Shown here: piece by piece, positions 1-6,262 of the stretch | How positions within the stretch are numbered: position 1 is the stretch's first letter | How the letters are laid out: the number at the start of each line of letters is the position of its first letter | Origin: Propionicimonas sp. | Lineage (GTDB): Bacteria > Actinomycetota > Actinomycetes > Propionibacteriales > Propionibacteriaceae | Reading direction: 5' to 3' | DNA: 6,267 bases | Assembly: GCA_031119515.1 (NCBI GenBank) | Contig: JAVHXR010000172.1 | Coordinates: 1 to 6,267, forward strand | Position numbers and translations under genes: made by a program | The notes under the pieces: model-generated | Seen by the model: the letters and a program-made list of their open reading frames with translations, nothing else | Database searches by the model: none | Told to the model about the DNA's origin: nothing

Positions 1-852
1 GGCCTCGGCCGTGATCAACAGGTGGGGTCGGCTGCCGTCCCGGCTGGTCACGGCCGCCCGCCAGCCGCCAGGGGTGGCGACGGCGGAGAAGCCGACCGTC
101 CCGGGCAGCAGGATCGGCCTGGTGAACTCCGCAGCGACGCCGTAGCTGGCCGGCAGCCGGTTCTCCAGCGCCGCGAGCGCGCGGGCGTGCGTCCACATCC
201 CGTGGACGATCGGACGGGCGAACCCGAACGCCTTCGCCGCCAGCCGGCTGGTGTGGATCGGGTTGGGATCGCCGGAGACCTCCCGGTACTGCCGGCCGAG
301 GCCGGCCGGCAACCGCCACAGCGCCGTCGGCGTCACGGCCGTGAACTCCTCCCGCGGGAGCCCTTCCGCCGTCCCGGCCAGCTCGGCCCCGGCGGCCAGG
401 TAGGTGCTCACGCCCTCCCAGACCGGTTCGTCGGCGACGCTGGCCCCGGCGGTCAGGTCGACCAGCGCGCCCCGGCGGTGCGGCCGGAGGTTCCCGATCC
501 CGACCTGGAGGTCGAGCCGCTCGCCGACCGCCACCGGACGGAGCTGCCGCATCCGGTTGGATGCGTGCACCAGGCCGGGCAGGCGAAGAGTGGTTGCCGG
601 ATCGGTCAGCAGGTGGAGGTGGAGCGGGAACGCCAGCACGTGGAGCCAGGTCGGGGGCACCGTGTCCCGCAGCGTGAAGCCGCACACCCGGGCGTACCGG
701 GCCAGCCGGGCAGGGTCCTGCACATGGCCCGGCACCAGGACGGCGTGGCCGGCGACGGCGGCGGGCCGGCGGGGTGCGGGCACCAGCGCCCTGGCGAAGG
801 CAGCCGCCATCGGCGGGAGGTCGGGCAGCACCTCCAGGTCGGCTGCGGCCAT
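1..852 (-). CDS. MaoC-family (R)-specific enoyl-CoA hydratase, HtdX-like (C-terminus cut by window edge)
   Basis: Predicted to hydrate trans-2-enoyl-CoA to (R)-3-hydroxyacyl-CoA in the cytosol, or to dehydrate in reverse. The frame is open from the ATG at 852 to base 1, giving 284 residues without a stop. The C-terminal half carries the hydratase-2 signature: YREVSGDPNPIH at residues 189-200, with Asp195 and His200 the expected catalytic pair, followed by GFARPIVHGMWTHAR at 210-224. The N-terminal half (about 1-150) has no such motif and probably forms the degenerate first hotdog of a double-hotdog protein. M. tuberculosis HtdX is about 280 aa, so only a few C-terminal residues are likely missing. 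The start overlaps the stop of the SDR gene upstream by one base (TGATG) and has no clear Shine-Dalgarno sequence, which suggests translation by re-initiation. Family assignment is firm. The substrate chain and the direction of reaction are inferred. Confidence 0.9.
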   Translation of the reverse strand, partial: MAAADLEVLPDLPPMAAAFARALVPAPRRPAAVAGHAVLVPGHVQDPARLARYARVCGFTLRDTVPPTWLHVLAFPLHLHLLTDPATTLRLPGLVHASNRMRQLRPVAVGERLDLQVGIGNLRPHRRGALVDLTAGASVADEPVWEGVSTYLAAGAELAGTAEGLPREEFTAVTPTALWRLPAGLGRQYREVSGDPNPIHTSRLAAKAFGFARPIVHGMWTHARALAALENRLPASYGVAAEFTRPILLPGTVGFSAVATPGGWRAAVTSRDGSRPHLLITAEA

Positions 853-2213
853 CAGGCGCCGACCAGGTTCTGGCCGCAGACCCGCAGCACCTGGCCGGTG
901 ACCCCTGCGCTGGCGGGGTCGAGGAAGTACCCGATCGCCTCGGCGACGTCGATCGGCTGGCCGCCCTGGCCGAGGCTGTTGGTCCGCCGGAAGACTTCGC
1001 GCTGGACGAACGGGATCCTGGCGGTCATGTCGGTCTCGATGAACCCCGGTGCCACCGCGTTCACCGTGATCCCTCGCCCGGCGACCACCGGTGCCAGCGC
1101 GCGGACCAGGCCTGCCACCCCCGCCTTCGAGGCCGCGTAGTTGGTCTGCCCGCGGTTGCCGGCCAGCCCCGAGGTGGACGACACGCCGACGATCCGGCCA
1201 CCTTCGGCAAGTCCGCCGGCGACGGCAGGGTCGAGCAGGACGTCGTTGATGCGCAGTTGCGCGGCGAGGTTGACCGACAGCACGGCCTGCCAGCGGCCGG
1301 CGTCGGTGTTGGCCAGCAGCTTGTCGCGGGTGATCCCGGCGTTGTGCACGATGCCGTACAACCGCGCGTCCCCGCCGTACCGGGACGCCACGTGGGCGGC
1401 GATCCGCTCTCCGGCGTCCGGGGCGGTGATGTCGAGCTGGAGGGCGCTGCCTCCGACCCGGTTCGCGGTCGCGGTCAGTCCCTCGCCCGCCGCCGGGACG
1501 TCCACCGCCACCACCGTCGCGCCGTCGCGGCCGAGGACGGTGGCGATGGCGGCCCCGATCCCGCGGGCGGCGCCGGTGACGGCGACGACCCGCCCGGCCA
1601 GCGGCGGCTCCGAGGTCGCCGGGGCGTCCGCCGCCGCCACCTGCCAGGTCTGGCCGTCGACGAAGGCCGAGCGGCCCTGCAGCAGGAAGCCGAGGGTGGA
1701 GGCGAGCGCAGCAGGGGTGACGTCCTGGCCGACCTGGACCAGGTTGGCTGTGGCGCCCTTGCGGAGTTCCTTGCCCACGGTGCGGTCGATCCCGTCCAGG
1801 GCCTGGGCGACGGCCCTGGCCTCGAGGCCGGCCACGTCCGCAGGGCCGCGGGCGATCAGCACCACGCGTCCGCTGGGTTCGAGCGAGCGGACCGCGGGAC
1901 GCAGCACGGCCCGCAGCCACTCCAGCTCGGCGATCTCCCGGATCCCGGTGGCGTCGACCACCAGGGCGCCGATCCGGCCGCCGTACCCGGGGGCGTGGTC
2001 GCCACCGGCATCGTCGACCACCGGCTCGCCGGTGGCGACGCCGAGCAGGGCGAGGGTGTCGGCGGCGAGCCGGGAGCCGCCGTGGGCTGCGAGGACCACC
2101 TGGTGCTGCGGCCAGGTGGTGCCGCGGCGCAGTACCGGCGGCTCGGGCAGCCCGGCCCTGGTCGCGACGGCCTGGCCGGGTCGGGAGTAGAAGACCTTCT
2201 CGAGCACCCCCAT
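852..2213 (-). CDS. fabG4: FabG4-type high-molecular-weight 3-oxoacyl-CoA/ACP reductase (SDR), 453 aa
   Basis: Interconverts 3-oxoacyl and (R)-3-hydroxyacyl thioesters. Mycobacterial FabG4 homologues are NADH-linked and act on CoA esters. The protein has two domains. Residues about 1-200 form a flavodoxin-like Rossmann domain without a recognisable glycine-rich nucleotide motif. Residues about 205-453 are a classical SDR: TGAARGIG at 213-220, HNAGITRDK at 290-298, Asn315, Ser346, and Tyr359/Lys363 in YAASK, a complete catalytic tetrad. The tail APGFIETDMT (388-397) and CGQNLVGA (446-453) resembles FabG4, whose length is 454 aa. I chose the ATG at 2213 because it gives this length, begins one base after the thiolase stop, and has GAGG 9 nt upstream inside the thiolase coding end. 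An in-frame ATG at 2336 would overlap the thiolase gene by 120 bases and add a non-homologous extension. It is the middle gene of the operon, between thiolase and MaoC hydratase. Confidence 0.93.
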   Translation of the reverse strand: MGVLEKVFYSRPGQAVATRAGLPEPPVLRRGTTWPQHQVVLAAHGGSRLAADTLALLGVATGEPVVDDAGGDHAPGYGGRIGALVVDATGIREIAELEWLRAVLRPAVRSLEPSGRVVLIARGPADVAGLEARAVAQALDGIDRTVGKELRKGATANLVQVGQDVTPAALASTLGFLLQGRSAFVDGQTWQVAAADAPATSEPPLAGRVVAVTGAARGIGAAIATVLGRDGATVVAVDVPAAGEGLTATANRVGGSALQLDITAPDAGERIAAHVASRYGGDARLYGIVHNAGITRDKLLANTDAGRWQAVLSVNLAAQLRINDVLLDPAVAGGLAEGGRIVGVSSTSGLAGNRGQTNYAASKAGVAGLVRALAPVVAGRGITVNAVAPGFIETDMTARIPFVQREVFRRTNSLGQGGQPIDVAEAIGYFLDPASAGVTGQVLRVCGQNLVGA

Positions 2214-2214
2214 C

Positions 2215-3489
2215 TCACACCGCCTCGAGGATCGCGACGACGCCCTGGCCGCCGGCGGCGCAGATCGAGACCAGGCCGCGCGCGCCCGTGCCGCGTTCGG
2301 CCAGCAGCTTGGCCAGGGTGGCCACGATCCGGGCACCGGTGGCCGCGAACGGGTGGCCGGCTGCCAGTGAGGACCCGGTGACGTTGAGCCGCGCGGGATC
2401 GATCTCGCCGAGGGCGCCCGTGAGCCCGACGCCGCGGCAGTAGTCGTCGTCGCGCCAGGCGGCCTGGGCGGCGAGGACGGTGGCTGCGAACGCCTCGTGG
2501 ATCTCGTAGAGGTCGAAGTCGGCCAGCGTGAGTCCCTGGCGGGCCAGCATCCGCCCGACCGCGGCGACCGGGGCGAGCAGCAGGTCGTCGCCGGCGGGAT
2601 GGTCGACGGCGGCGACCTCGGCGTCCACGATCCTGGCCAGCGCCGTCAGGTGGTGGCTGGCGGCGTAGCCGGCATCGGCCAGCAGCACGACGGCGGCGCC
2701 GTCGGACAGCGGGGTGGAGTTGCCGGCGGTCATGGTGCCGTCCGGCCCGCCGAAGACCGGCCGCAGCGCGGCCAGCTTCTCCACCGAGGTGTCAGGACGC
2801 AGGCTGGCGTCCCTGGTGAGCCCGAGGTAGGGGGTGACCAGGTCGTCGAAGAAGCCGTTCGACCACGCCTGCGCGAGGTGGTGGTGGGAGGCGGCGGCGA
2901 GCTCGTCCTGGGCCTGGCGGGTGATGCCCCACTTCTTCGTCGTCAACGCCTGGTGCTCGCCCATGCTGAGCCCGGTGCGGGGCTCGACGACGCGGGGGGT
3001 CTCCGGGGCGAGGTGGCCCGGCCGGATCGCCGCCAGCGCCTTGAGCCTGGCGGGCAGGGTCTTCGCGGCGTTGGCGGCCAGCAGGGCGCGCCGCAGCGGG
3101 TCGCTCACCGCTATCGGAGCGTCCGAGGCGGAGTCGGTGCCGCCGGCGATGCCGGTGTCGAGCTGGCCGAGCGCGATCTTGTTCGCGATGTAGATGACCG
3201 CTTCGAGCCCGGTGCCGCAGGCCTGCTGCAGGTCGCAGGCGGGAGTGGTGGGGGAGAGTGCGGAACTCAGCACTGCCTCGCGGGTGAGGTTGAAGTCCCT
3301 GGTGTGCTTCAGCACCGCTCCCGCCGCGACCTCGCCGACCCGCTGGCCGGCGAGGCCGTAGCGGGCGACCAGCCCGTCGATCGCGGCCGTGAGCAGGTCG
3401 TGGTTGGATGCTGCGGCGTAGGCTCCGCCCGCTCTCGCGAACGGGATCCGGTTGCCGCCGACCACGACGGCGGTGCGGGGGGACGTCAT
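2215..3489 (-). CDS. fadA2: Acetyl-CoA C-acyltransferase (thiolase), FadA2/FadI-type, 424 aa
   Basis: Cleaves 3-oxoacyl-CoA with CoA to acetyl-CoA plus a shortened acyl-CoA, the last step of beta-oxidation. Thiolase landmarks are all present: nucleophile Cys91 in QQACGTG (88-94), EIHEAFA at 329-335 with His331, GHPFAATGAR at 378-387 with His379, and CAAGGQG at 410-416 with the general acid/base Cys410. The HEAFA form (instead of the commoner NEAFA) is typical of the FadI / mitochondrial trifunctional beta-subunit branch, which favours a degradative role over acetoacetyl-CoA biosynthesis. The ATG at 3489 has GGAGG 4 nt upstream (3494-3498), and the protein begins with the usual RTAVVVGGNRIPFAR. 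An in-frame ATG further up (3717) would run into the divergent regulator gene and is rejected. It is the first gene of the minus-strand operon. The M. tuberculosis gene fadA2 is, from memory, on the opposite strand to fabG4, unlike here. Confidence 0.93.
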   Translation of the reverse strand: MTSPRTAVVVGGNRIPFARAGGAYAAASNHDLLTAAIDGLVARYGLAGQRVGEVAAGAVLKHTRDFNLTREAVLSSALSPTTPACDLQQACGTGLEAVIYIANKIALGQLDTGIAGGTDSASDAPIAVSDPLRRALLAANAAKTLPARLKALAAIRPGHLAPETPRVVEPRTGLSMGEHQALTTKKWGITRQAQDELAAASHHHLAQAWSNGFFDDLVTPYLGLTRDASLRPDTSVEKLAALRPVFGGPDGTMTAGNSTPLSDGAAVVLLADAGYAASHHLTALARIVDAEVAAVDHPAGDDLLLAPVAAVGRMLARQGLTLADFDLYEIHEAFAATVLAAQAAWRDDDYCRGVGLTGALGEIDPARLNVTGSSLAAGHPFAATGARIVATLAKLLAERGTGARGLVSICAAGGQGVVAILEAV

Positions 3490-3493
3490 CGTG

Positions 3494-3498
3494 CCTCC
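3494..3498 (-). promoter_or_regulatory. Shine-Dalgarno GGAGG of the thiolase gene
   Basis: On the minus strand GGAGG is followed by CACG and the ATG at 3489. The spacing of 4 nt is short but workable. This site decides the thiolase start and shows that the minus-strand operon has a leadered transcript, in contrast to the opposing regulator gene. Confidence 0.75.
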
Positions 3499-3511
3499 AG
3501 GAAGTCGGGAG

Positions 3512-3532
3512 AAATATCCGATACCAAAGGTA
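3512..3532 (-). promoter_or_regulatory. Candidate promoter region of the thiolase-fabG4-maoC operon
   Basis: This short A/T-rich island in very GC-rich DNA contains two possible -10 boxes on the minus strand: TACCTT (3532 to 3527), which fits the actinobacterial TANNNT consensus, and GATATT (3517 to 3512). Either would give a short leader carrying the GGAGG site. No convincing -35 hexamer is visible at the right distance for either, so which box is used remains open. Confidence 0.4.
3522..3532. promoter_or_regulatory. Candidate operator palindrome TACC-AAA-GGTA
   Basis: A perfect 4-bp inverted repeat with a 3-bp centre. It extends imperfectly outwards, with G3520/C3534 and C3518/G3536 also pairing. 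It covers the TACCTT candidate -10 box of the thiolase operon and lies next to a TetR-family gene, so it is a plausible repressor site. The arms are short, and the link to this regulator is inference. Confidence 0.35.
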
Positions 3533-3556
3533 GCAGGTACGTCCGGTACTGGGTAC
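3529..3556 (+). repeat. Phased GGTA(C) repeats in the divergent control region
   Basis: GGTAG at 3529 and GGTAC at 3536, 3545 and 3552 lie in one orientation with spacings of 7, 9 and 7 bases. Read as a larger unit, GGTAnnnGGTAC occurs at 3529-3540 and 3545-3556, 16 bases apart, with 9 of 12 positions identical. Because GTAC is self-complementary, the last two copies also form the inverted repeat GGTAC-TGG-GTACC (3545-3557), which overlaps the candidate -10 box of the regulator gene. A tandem binding site for the neighbouring TetR protein is the simplest reading, not shown directly. Confidence 0.45.
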
Positions 3557-3559
3557 CCT
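3554..3559 (+). promoter_or_regulatory. Candidate -10 box TACCCT for leaderless tetR-acyl-CoA oxidase transcript
   Basis: TACCCT fits TANNNT and ends 7 bases before the GTG at 3566, so transcription would begin at or next to the start codon. Leaderless mRNAs of this geometry are common in actinobacteria. No clear -35 is seen upstream, and the box lies inside the GGTAC repeats, so bound regulator would block it. Confidence 0.45.
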
Positions 3560-3565
3560 AGGGGG

Positions 3566-4213
3566 GTGGCCACCACTGTCGATGGACGGGACGCCCGCTG
3601 GGCCGCCCACCGGATCACCCGGCGCCGGGAACTCGTCGAGCACGCCCTGCGCGCCATCCGGCGGCACGGCGCCGCGGTCGGGATGGACGAGATCGCGGCC
3701 CAGGCCGGAACCTCCAAGACGGTGATCTACCGCCACTTCGGCGACCGCGCCGGCCTGTACGCCGCGGTCGGCGAGGCCGTCCACGCCTACATCCTCTCCG
3801 ACCTGACCGCAGCCCTTCAGCTGAGCGACCCGGCCGACCTGGGGCGGCTCACCACCGACCTCGCCGCCGCCTATCTGGCGCTGGTCGAGCGGGATCCGGA
3901 GATCTACCGGTTCGTGATGAGCCCTCCGATCGAGACCGGCACCCCGGTGGATCCGGCGGCGGGGCTGCCCACGCTGATCGGCGACCGGATCGAGTCCGCG
4001 ATCTCCCACCACCTGCGCGAGACCGGCCAGGACGAGGCGAGGGCCGCGACCTGGGGGCACGGCCTGGTCGGGTTCATCAGGGCCGCCGCCGACCGCTGGA
4101 TGGCGTCCGACCCCCGTCCGCCGGCCGACGAGATCGTCGGCCACATCACCACCCTGTTCGTCCCGGCACTGGCCGCCGGGCTCTCCGAAGCACCACGATC
4201 CCAGGAGCGCTGA
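3566..4213 (+). CDS. TetR-family transcriptional regulator, 215 aa
   Basis: Probable ligand-responsive repressor of the flanking beta-oxidation genes, with an acyl-CoA or related thioester as a reasonable but unproven ligand. The N-terminal DNA-binding domain covers about residues 18-70. The helix-turn-helix is MDEIAAQAGTSKTVIYRHFGD (40-60), followed by RAGLYAAVGEAV, the classical TetR pattern. The C-terminal ligand/dimer domain (about 75-205) ends a conserved-looking stretch with GHGLVGFIRAAADRWM (164-179). I chose the GTG at 3566: it gives a normal TetR length, starts just before the basic segment preceding helix 1, and fits a leaderless transcript. An in-frame ATG at 3452 would extend into the thiolase gene and add a non-TetR tail. 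The gene is divergent from the thiolase operon and 2 nt from the acyl-CoA oxidase gene, so it probably regulates both units and itself. I could not tie it to a named subfamily. Confidence 0.9.
   Translation: MATTVDGRDARWAAHRITRRRELVEHALRAIRRHGAAVGMDEIAAQAGTSKTVIYRHFGDRAGLYAAVGEAVHAYILSDLTAALQLSDPADLGRLTTDLAAAYLALVERDPEIYRFVMSPPIETGTPVDPAAGLPTLIGDRIESAISHHLRETGQDEARAATWGHGLVGFIRAAADRWMASDPRPPADEIVGHITTLFVPALAAGLSEAPRSQER
4203..4207 (+). promoter_or_regulatory. Shine-Dalgarno AGGAG of the acyl-CoA oxidase gene
   Basis: AGGAG lies 8 nt before the ATG at 4216, inside the last codons of the tetR gene. This supports both the chosen start and co-transcription of the two genes. Confidence 0.8.
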
Positions 4214-4215
4214 CC

Positions 4216-6150
4216 ATGACCCTGCTGCTGACCCCCGACCAGAGCCTGACCACCCTCGGCGCCGCCCTCCGGACCACCCTCGACGGCTCGTTCGCAAGGG
4301 CCAGGGCGCAGGGCCGCGCGGCGCTGCCGGCGGACAACCTGCTGCGAGACCCCACCCAGACGATGCCGGAGGCGAGGCAGTGGGTGCTGGACCGGTTGCG
4401 CGAGCTGGTGGAGCACGGGCCGGCCGCCGACGGCGTCCCGCACTCCGCCGGCGAACTCGGCTCGCCCCAGGGCCAGGTGGTGGCGTTCGAGCTGCTCTCC
4501 CACGGCGACCTGTCGGTGACCATCAAGTCGGGGGTGCAGTTCGGGCTGTTCGCCGGGGCGGTCGGCAACCTCGGCACCGAGTGGCACCGTGACACCTACC
4601 TGGAGCGGATCCGGTCGCTCGACATCCTCGGCTGCTTCGCGATGACCGAACTCGGGCACGGCTCGGACGTGCAGAGCCTCGAGACCACCATCACCTTCGA
4701 CCCGGAGACCGACGAGTTCGTCGTCCACACCCCTGTCCCCGCGGCCACCAAGGCCTACATCGGCAACGCCGGGCTGCACGGCTCGATGGCGGTGGTGTTC
4801 GGCCAGCTGGTCGTCAGCCACCAGCGCCACGGCGTGCACGCGATCCTGGTGCCGATCCGGGACGAGGCCGGTCGCGACCTGCCGGGGGTCACCACGGCCG
4901 ACCAGGGCCACAAGGGCGGCCTGGTCGGGGTCGACAACGGGACGATCAGCTTCGACCAGCTGCGGGTGCCCCGCCGGATGCTGCTCGACCGCTACGGCGG
5001 TGTCGACGCGGACGGCCGCTACACCTCCAGCATCGAGTCCCCGAACCGCCGGTTCTTCACCATGGTCGGGACGCTGGTGCGCGGCCGGGTCTGCATCTCC
5101 GCCGGAGCGGGGATCGCCGCCCGGCGGGGGATCTCGATCGCCACCCGGTACGCGCTCAAGCGGCGGCAGTTCCCCGCCCCCGGGCGCTCCAACGGCGTCC
5201 TGCTGCTCGACTACCTGACCCACCAGCGACGCCTGCTCCCGCTGGTCGCCCGCTCCTACGCCCTCGGGTTCGCGCAGAACAACCTCAACGAGCTGATGGT
5301 CAAGGTGCAGGGCGGAGCAGCCCACACCGACGCTGACCAGCGCGAGCTGGAGACCTGGGCGGCCGGGCTGAAGTCGATCACGACGAGCTTCGCCAACTCC
5401 GCGCTCCAGACCTGCCGCGAGGCCTGCGGCGGCGCCGGCTTCATGTCCGAGAACCAGCTCACCGCACTGCGCTCCGACGTCGACATCTTCGCCACCTTCG
5501 AGGGCGACAACACCGTCCTGCTGCAGCTCGTCACCAAGTCGCTGCTCGGCGACTACCGGCAGGTCTGGGGCGAGCTCGACCGCGCCGGCGTCGTCCAGGC
5601 GACCGCGCGGGCGGTCGGCGACTCGGTGATGGAGTGGTCGGGTGCCAGCGTCCTGCTGGAGCGCCTCACCTCTGCCGCCCGTCGCCAGCCCGACCAGCTC
5701 GCCATGGTGGACCGGAGCTGGCAGGCGCTGATGTTCACCGAGCGGGAGCGGCACTCGGTGGAATCGCTCGCCCGGCGGATGCGCGCCGCGGCGAAGTCGG
5801 ACGGCGACCACTTCGAGGCCTCCAACCGGCTCGGCGACCACGTGCTGTTCGTGGCGCGTGCCTACCTCGAGCGCCGGGTGTTCGACGCCTTCCTGACCGG
5901 GGTGGACGGGTGTGCCGACCGGGAGGCGCGGCAGGTGCTGGAGAGGCTGCTCAGCCTGTATGCGCTGTCCAGCCTGGACGCCGACCGGGCCTGGTTCGTG
6001 GAGCACAACCGGATGTCGACAGCCCGCTCGAAGGCGATCGGCGAGCAGCTCAGCTCGCTGTGCCGAGAGCTCCGACCGCACGCCCTGCCGCTGGTCGAGG
6101 GACTAGGCATCCCCGAGGCCTGGCTGGGAGCCAGGCTGCTGGAGTCGTGA
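4216..6150 (+). CDS. Acyl-CoA oxidase family flavoprotein (ACOX-like), 644 aa
   Basis: Predicted to introduce the trans-2 double bond into acyl-CoA using FAD. True acyl-CoA oxidases pass the electrons to O2, making H2O2. Sequence hallmarks are of the ACOX branch, not the ordinary 380-aa acyl-CoA dehydrogenase: ILGCFAMTELGHGSDVQSLETT at 137-158, a following DPETDEFVVHTP segment (162-173), HGVHAILVPIRD at 205-216, RYALKRRQF at 311-319, and ACGGAGFM (403-410) followed by the catalytic-base motif TFEGDNTV (427-434), with Glu429 where rat ACOX1 has Glu421. An ACOX C-terminal helical domain follows (about 470-644), ending in LRPHALPLVEGLGIPEAWLG. Length is close to the roughly 660 aa of eukaryotic ACOX; no peroxisomal SKL tail is present, as expected in a bacterium. 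It sits 2 nt after tetR. Oxidase versus dehydrogenase electron transfer cannot be settled from sequence, and the substrate chain is unknown. Confidence 0.88.
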   Translation: MTLLLTPDQSLTTLGAALRTTLDGSFARARAQGRAALPADNLLRDPTQTMPEARQWVLDRLRELVEHGPAADGVPHSAGELGSPQGQVVAFELLSHGDLSVTIKSGVQFGLFAGAVGNLGTEWHRDTYLERIRSLDILGCFAMTELGHGSDVQSLETTITFDPETDEFVVHTPVPAATKAYIGNAGLHGSMAVVFGQLVVSHQRHGVHAILVPIRDEAGRDLPGVTTADQGHKGGLVGVDNGTISFDQLRVPRRMLLDRYGGVDADGRYTSSIESPNRRFFTMVGTLVRGRVCISAGAGIAARRGISIATRYALKRRQFPAPGRSNGVLLLDYLTHQRRLLPLVARSYALGFAQNNLNELMVKVQGGAAHTDADQRELETWAAGLKSITTSFANSALQTCREACGGAGFMSENQLTALRSDVDIFATFEGDNTVLLQLVTKSLLGDYRQVWGELDRAGVVQATARAVGDSVMEWSGASVLLERLTSAARRQPDQLAMVDRSWQALMFTERERHSVESLARRMRAAAKSDGDHFEASNRLGDHVLFVARAYLERRVFDAFLTGVDGCADREARQVLERLLSLYALSSLDADRAWFVEHNRMSTARSKAIGEQLSSLCRELRPHALPLVEGLGIPEAWLGARLLES

Positions 6151-6158
6151 CGCTGTCG

Positions 6159-6191
6159 CCCCGGCCCGGCGGGGTCCGTCCGGCGACGGAC
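6159..6191 (+). terminator. Candidate GC-rich terminator hairpins after the acyl-CoA oxidase gene
   Basis: Starting 8 bases after the stop codon, two overlapping and therefore mutually exclusive stems can form: CCCCG/CGGGG (6159-6163 with 6170-6174), and the stronger GTCCGTC/GACGGAC (6174-6180 with 6185-6191), a perfect 7-bp stem with a CGGC loop. No T-run follows, so it is not a classical intrinsic terminator. Stems without a U-tract are often found after actinobacterial genes. A weaker stem CGGGC/GCCCG (6220-6224 with 6235-6239) lies further on. Confidence 0.45.
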
Positions 6192-6239
6192 GGCCAGGGA
6201 GTAGTCCTGCGCAATCCGGCGGGCTTTCCTTCCGGCCCG

Positions 6240-6262
6240 TGACGTCCTACCGTCAGACCATG
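6240..6262 (+). promoter_or_regulatory. Candidate leaderless promoter with TGACG-N6-CGTCA operator, ending in an ATG
   Basis: TACCGT at 6248-6253 fits the TANNNT -10 consensus and ends 7 bases before an ATG at 6260-6262, the same geometry as at the tetR gene. A perfect inverted repeat TGACG / CGTCA (6240-6244 with 6251-6255, 6-bp centre) overlays the box and could be an operator. Only three codons of a possible gene (ATG TGG GG.) are inside the window, so no coding claim is made. The -35 position (about 6225-6230, TTTCCT) is a poor match. Confidence 0.3.

Noticed and set aside
22..1140. A 372-codon plus-strand open frame opposite the MaoC gene
   Set aside because: Arg/Pro/Gly-rich shadow. 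The minus-strand frame carries the hydratase-2 signature and is open to the window edge.
2214..2336. Upstream ATG extension of the SDR gene
   Set aside because: It would overlap the thiolase end and add 41 residues unlike FabG4. The start at 2213 gives the family length and a fitting upstream GAGG.
774..2381. A 535-codon open frame on the plus strand opposite the SDR gene
   Set aside because: The translation is compositionally biased with no recognisable family, while the minus strand encodes a complete FabG4-like protein.
3551..3563. Short perfect palindromes GGGTACCC (3551-3558) and CCCTAGGG (3556-3563)
   Set aside because: They are only 8 bp each, overlap one another and arise partly from the GGTAC repeats and the G-run. 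They are not enough to call as separate operators.
3452..3565. ATG extension of the TetR gene into the thiolase gene
   Set aside because: It adds 38 residues outside the TetR fold, overlaps the divergent thiolase start and would remove the control region.
2792..4297. A 501-codon minus-strand open frame across the thiolase start, the control region and tetR
   Set aside because: It would span two divergent genes and their control region, and its sequence is repetitive Arg/Pro/Gly. It is frame-shifted relative to the thiolase.
3904..6081. A 725-codon open frame on the minus strand opposite the acyl-CoA oxidase gene
   Set aside because: Its translation is low-complexity, rich in G, R, H, P and V, and shows no domain motif. 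Long antisense open frames are expected opposite real genes in DNA this GC-rich, and the plus-strand frame has clear ACOX motifs throughout.
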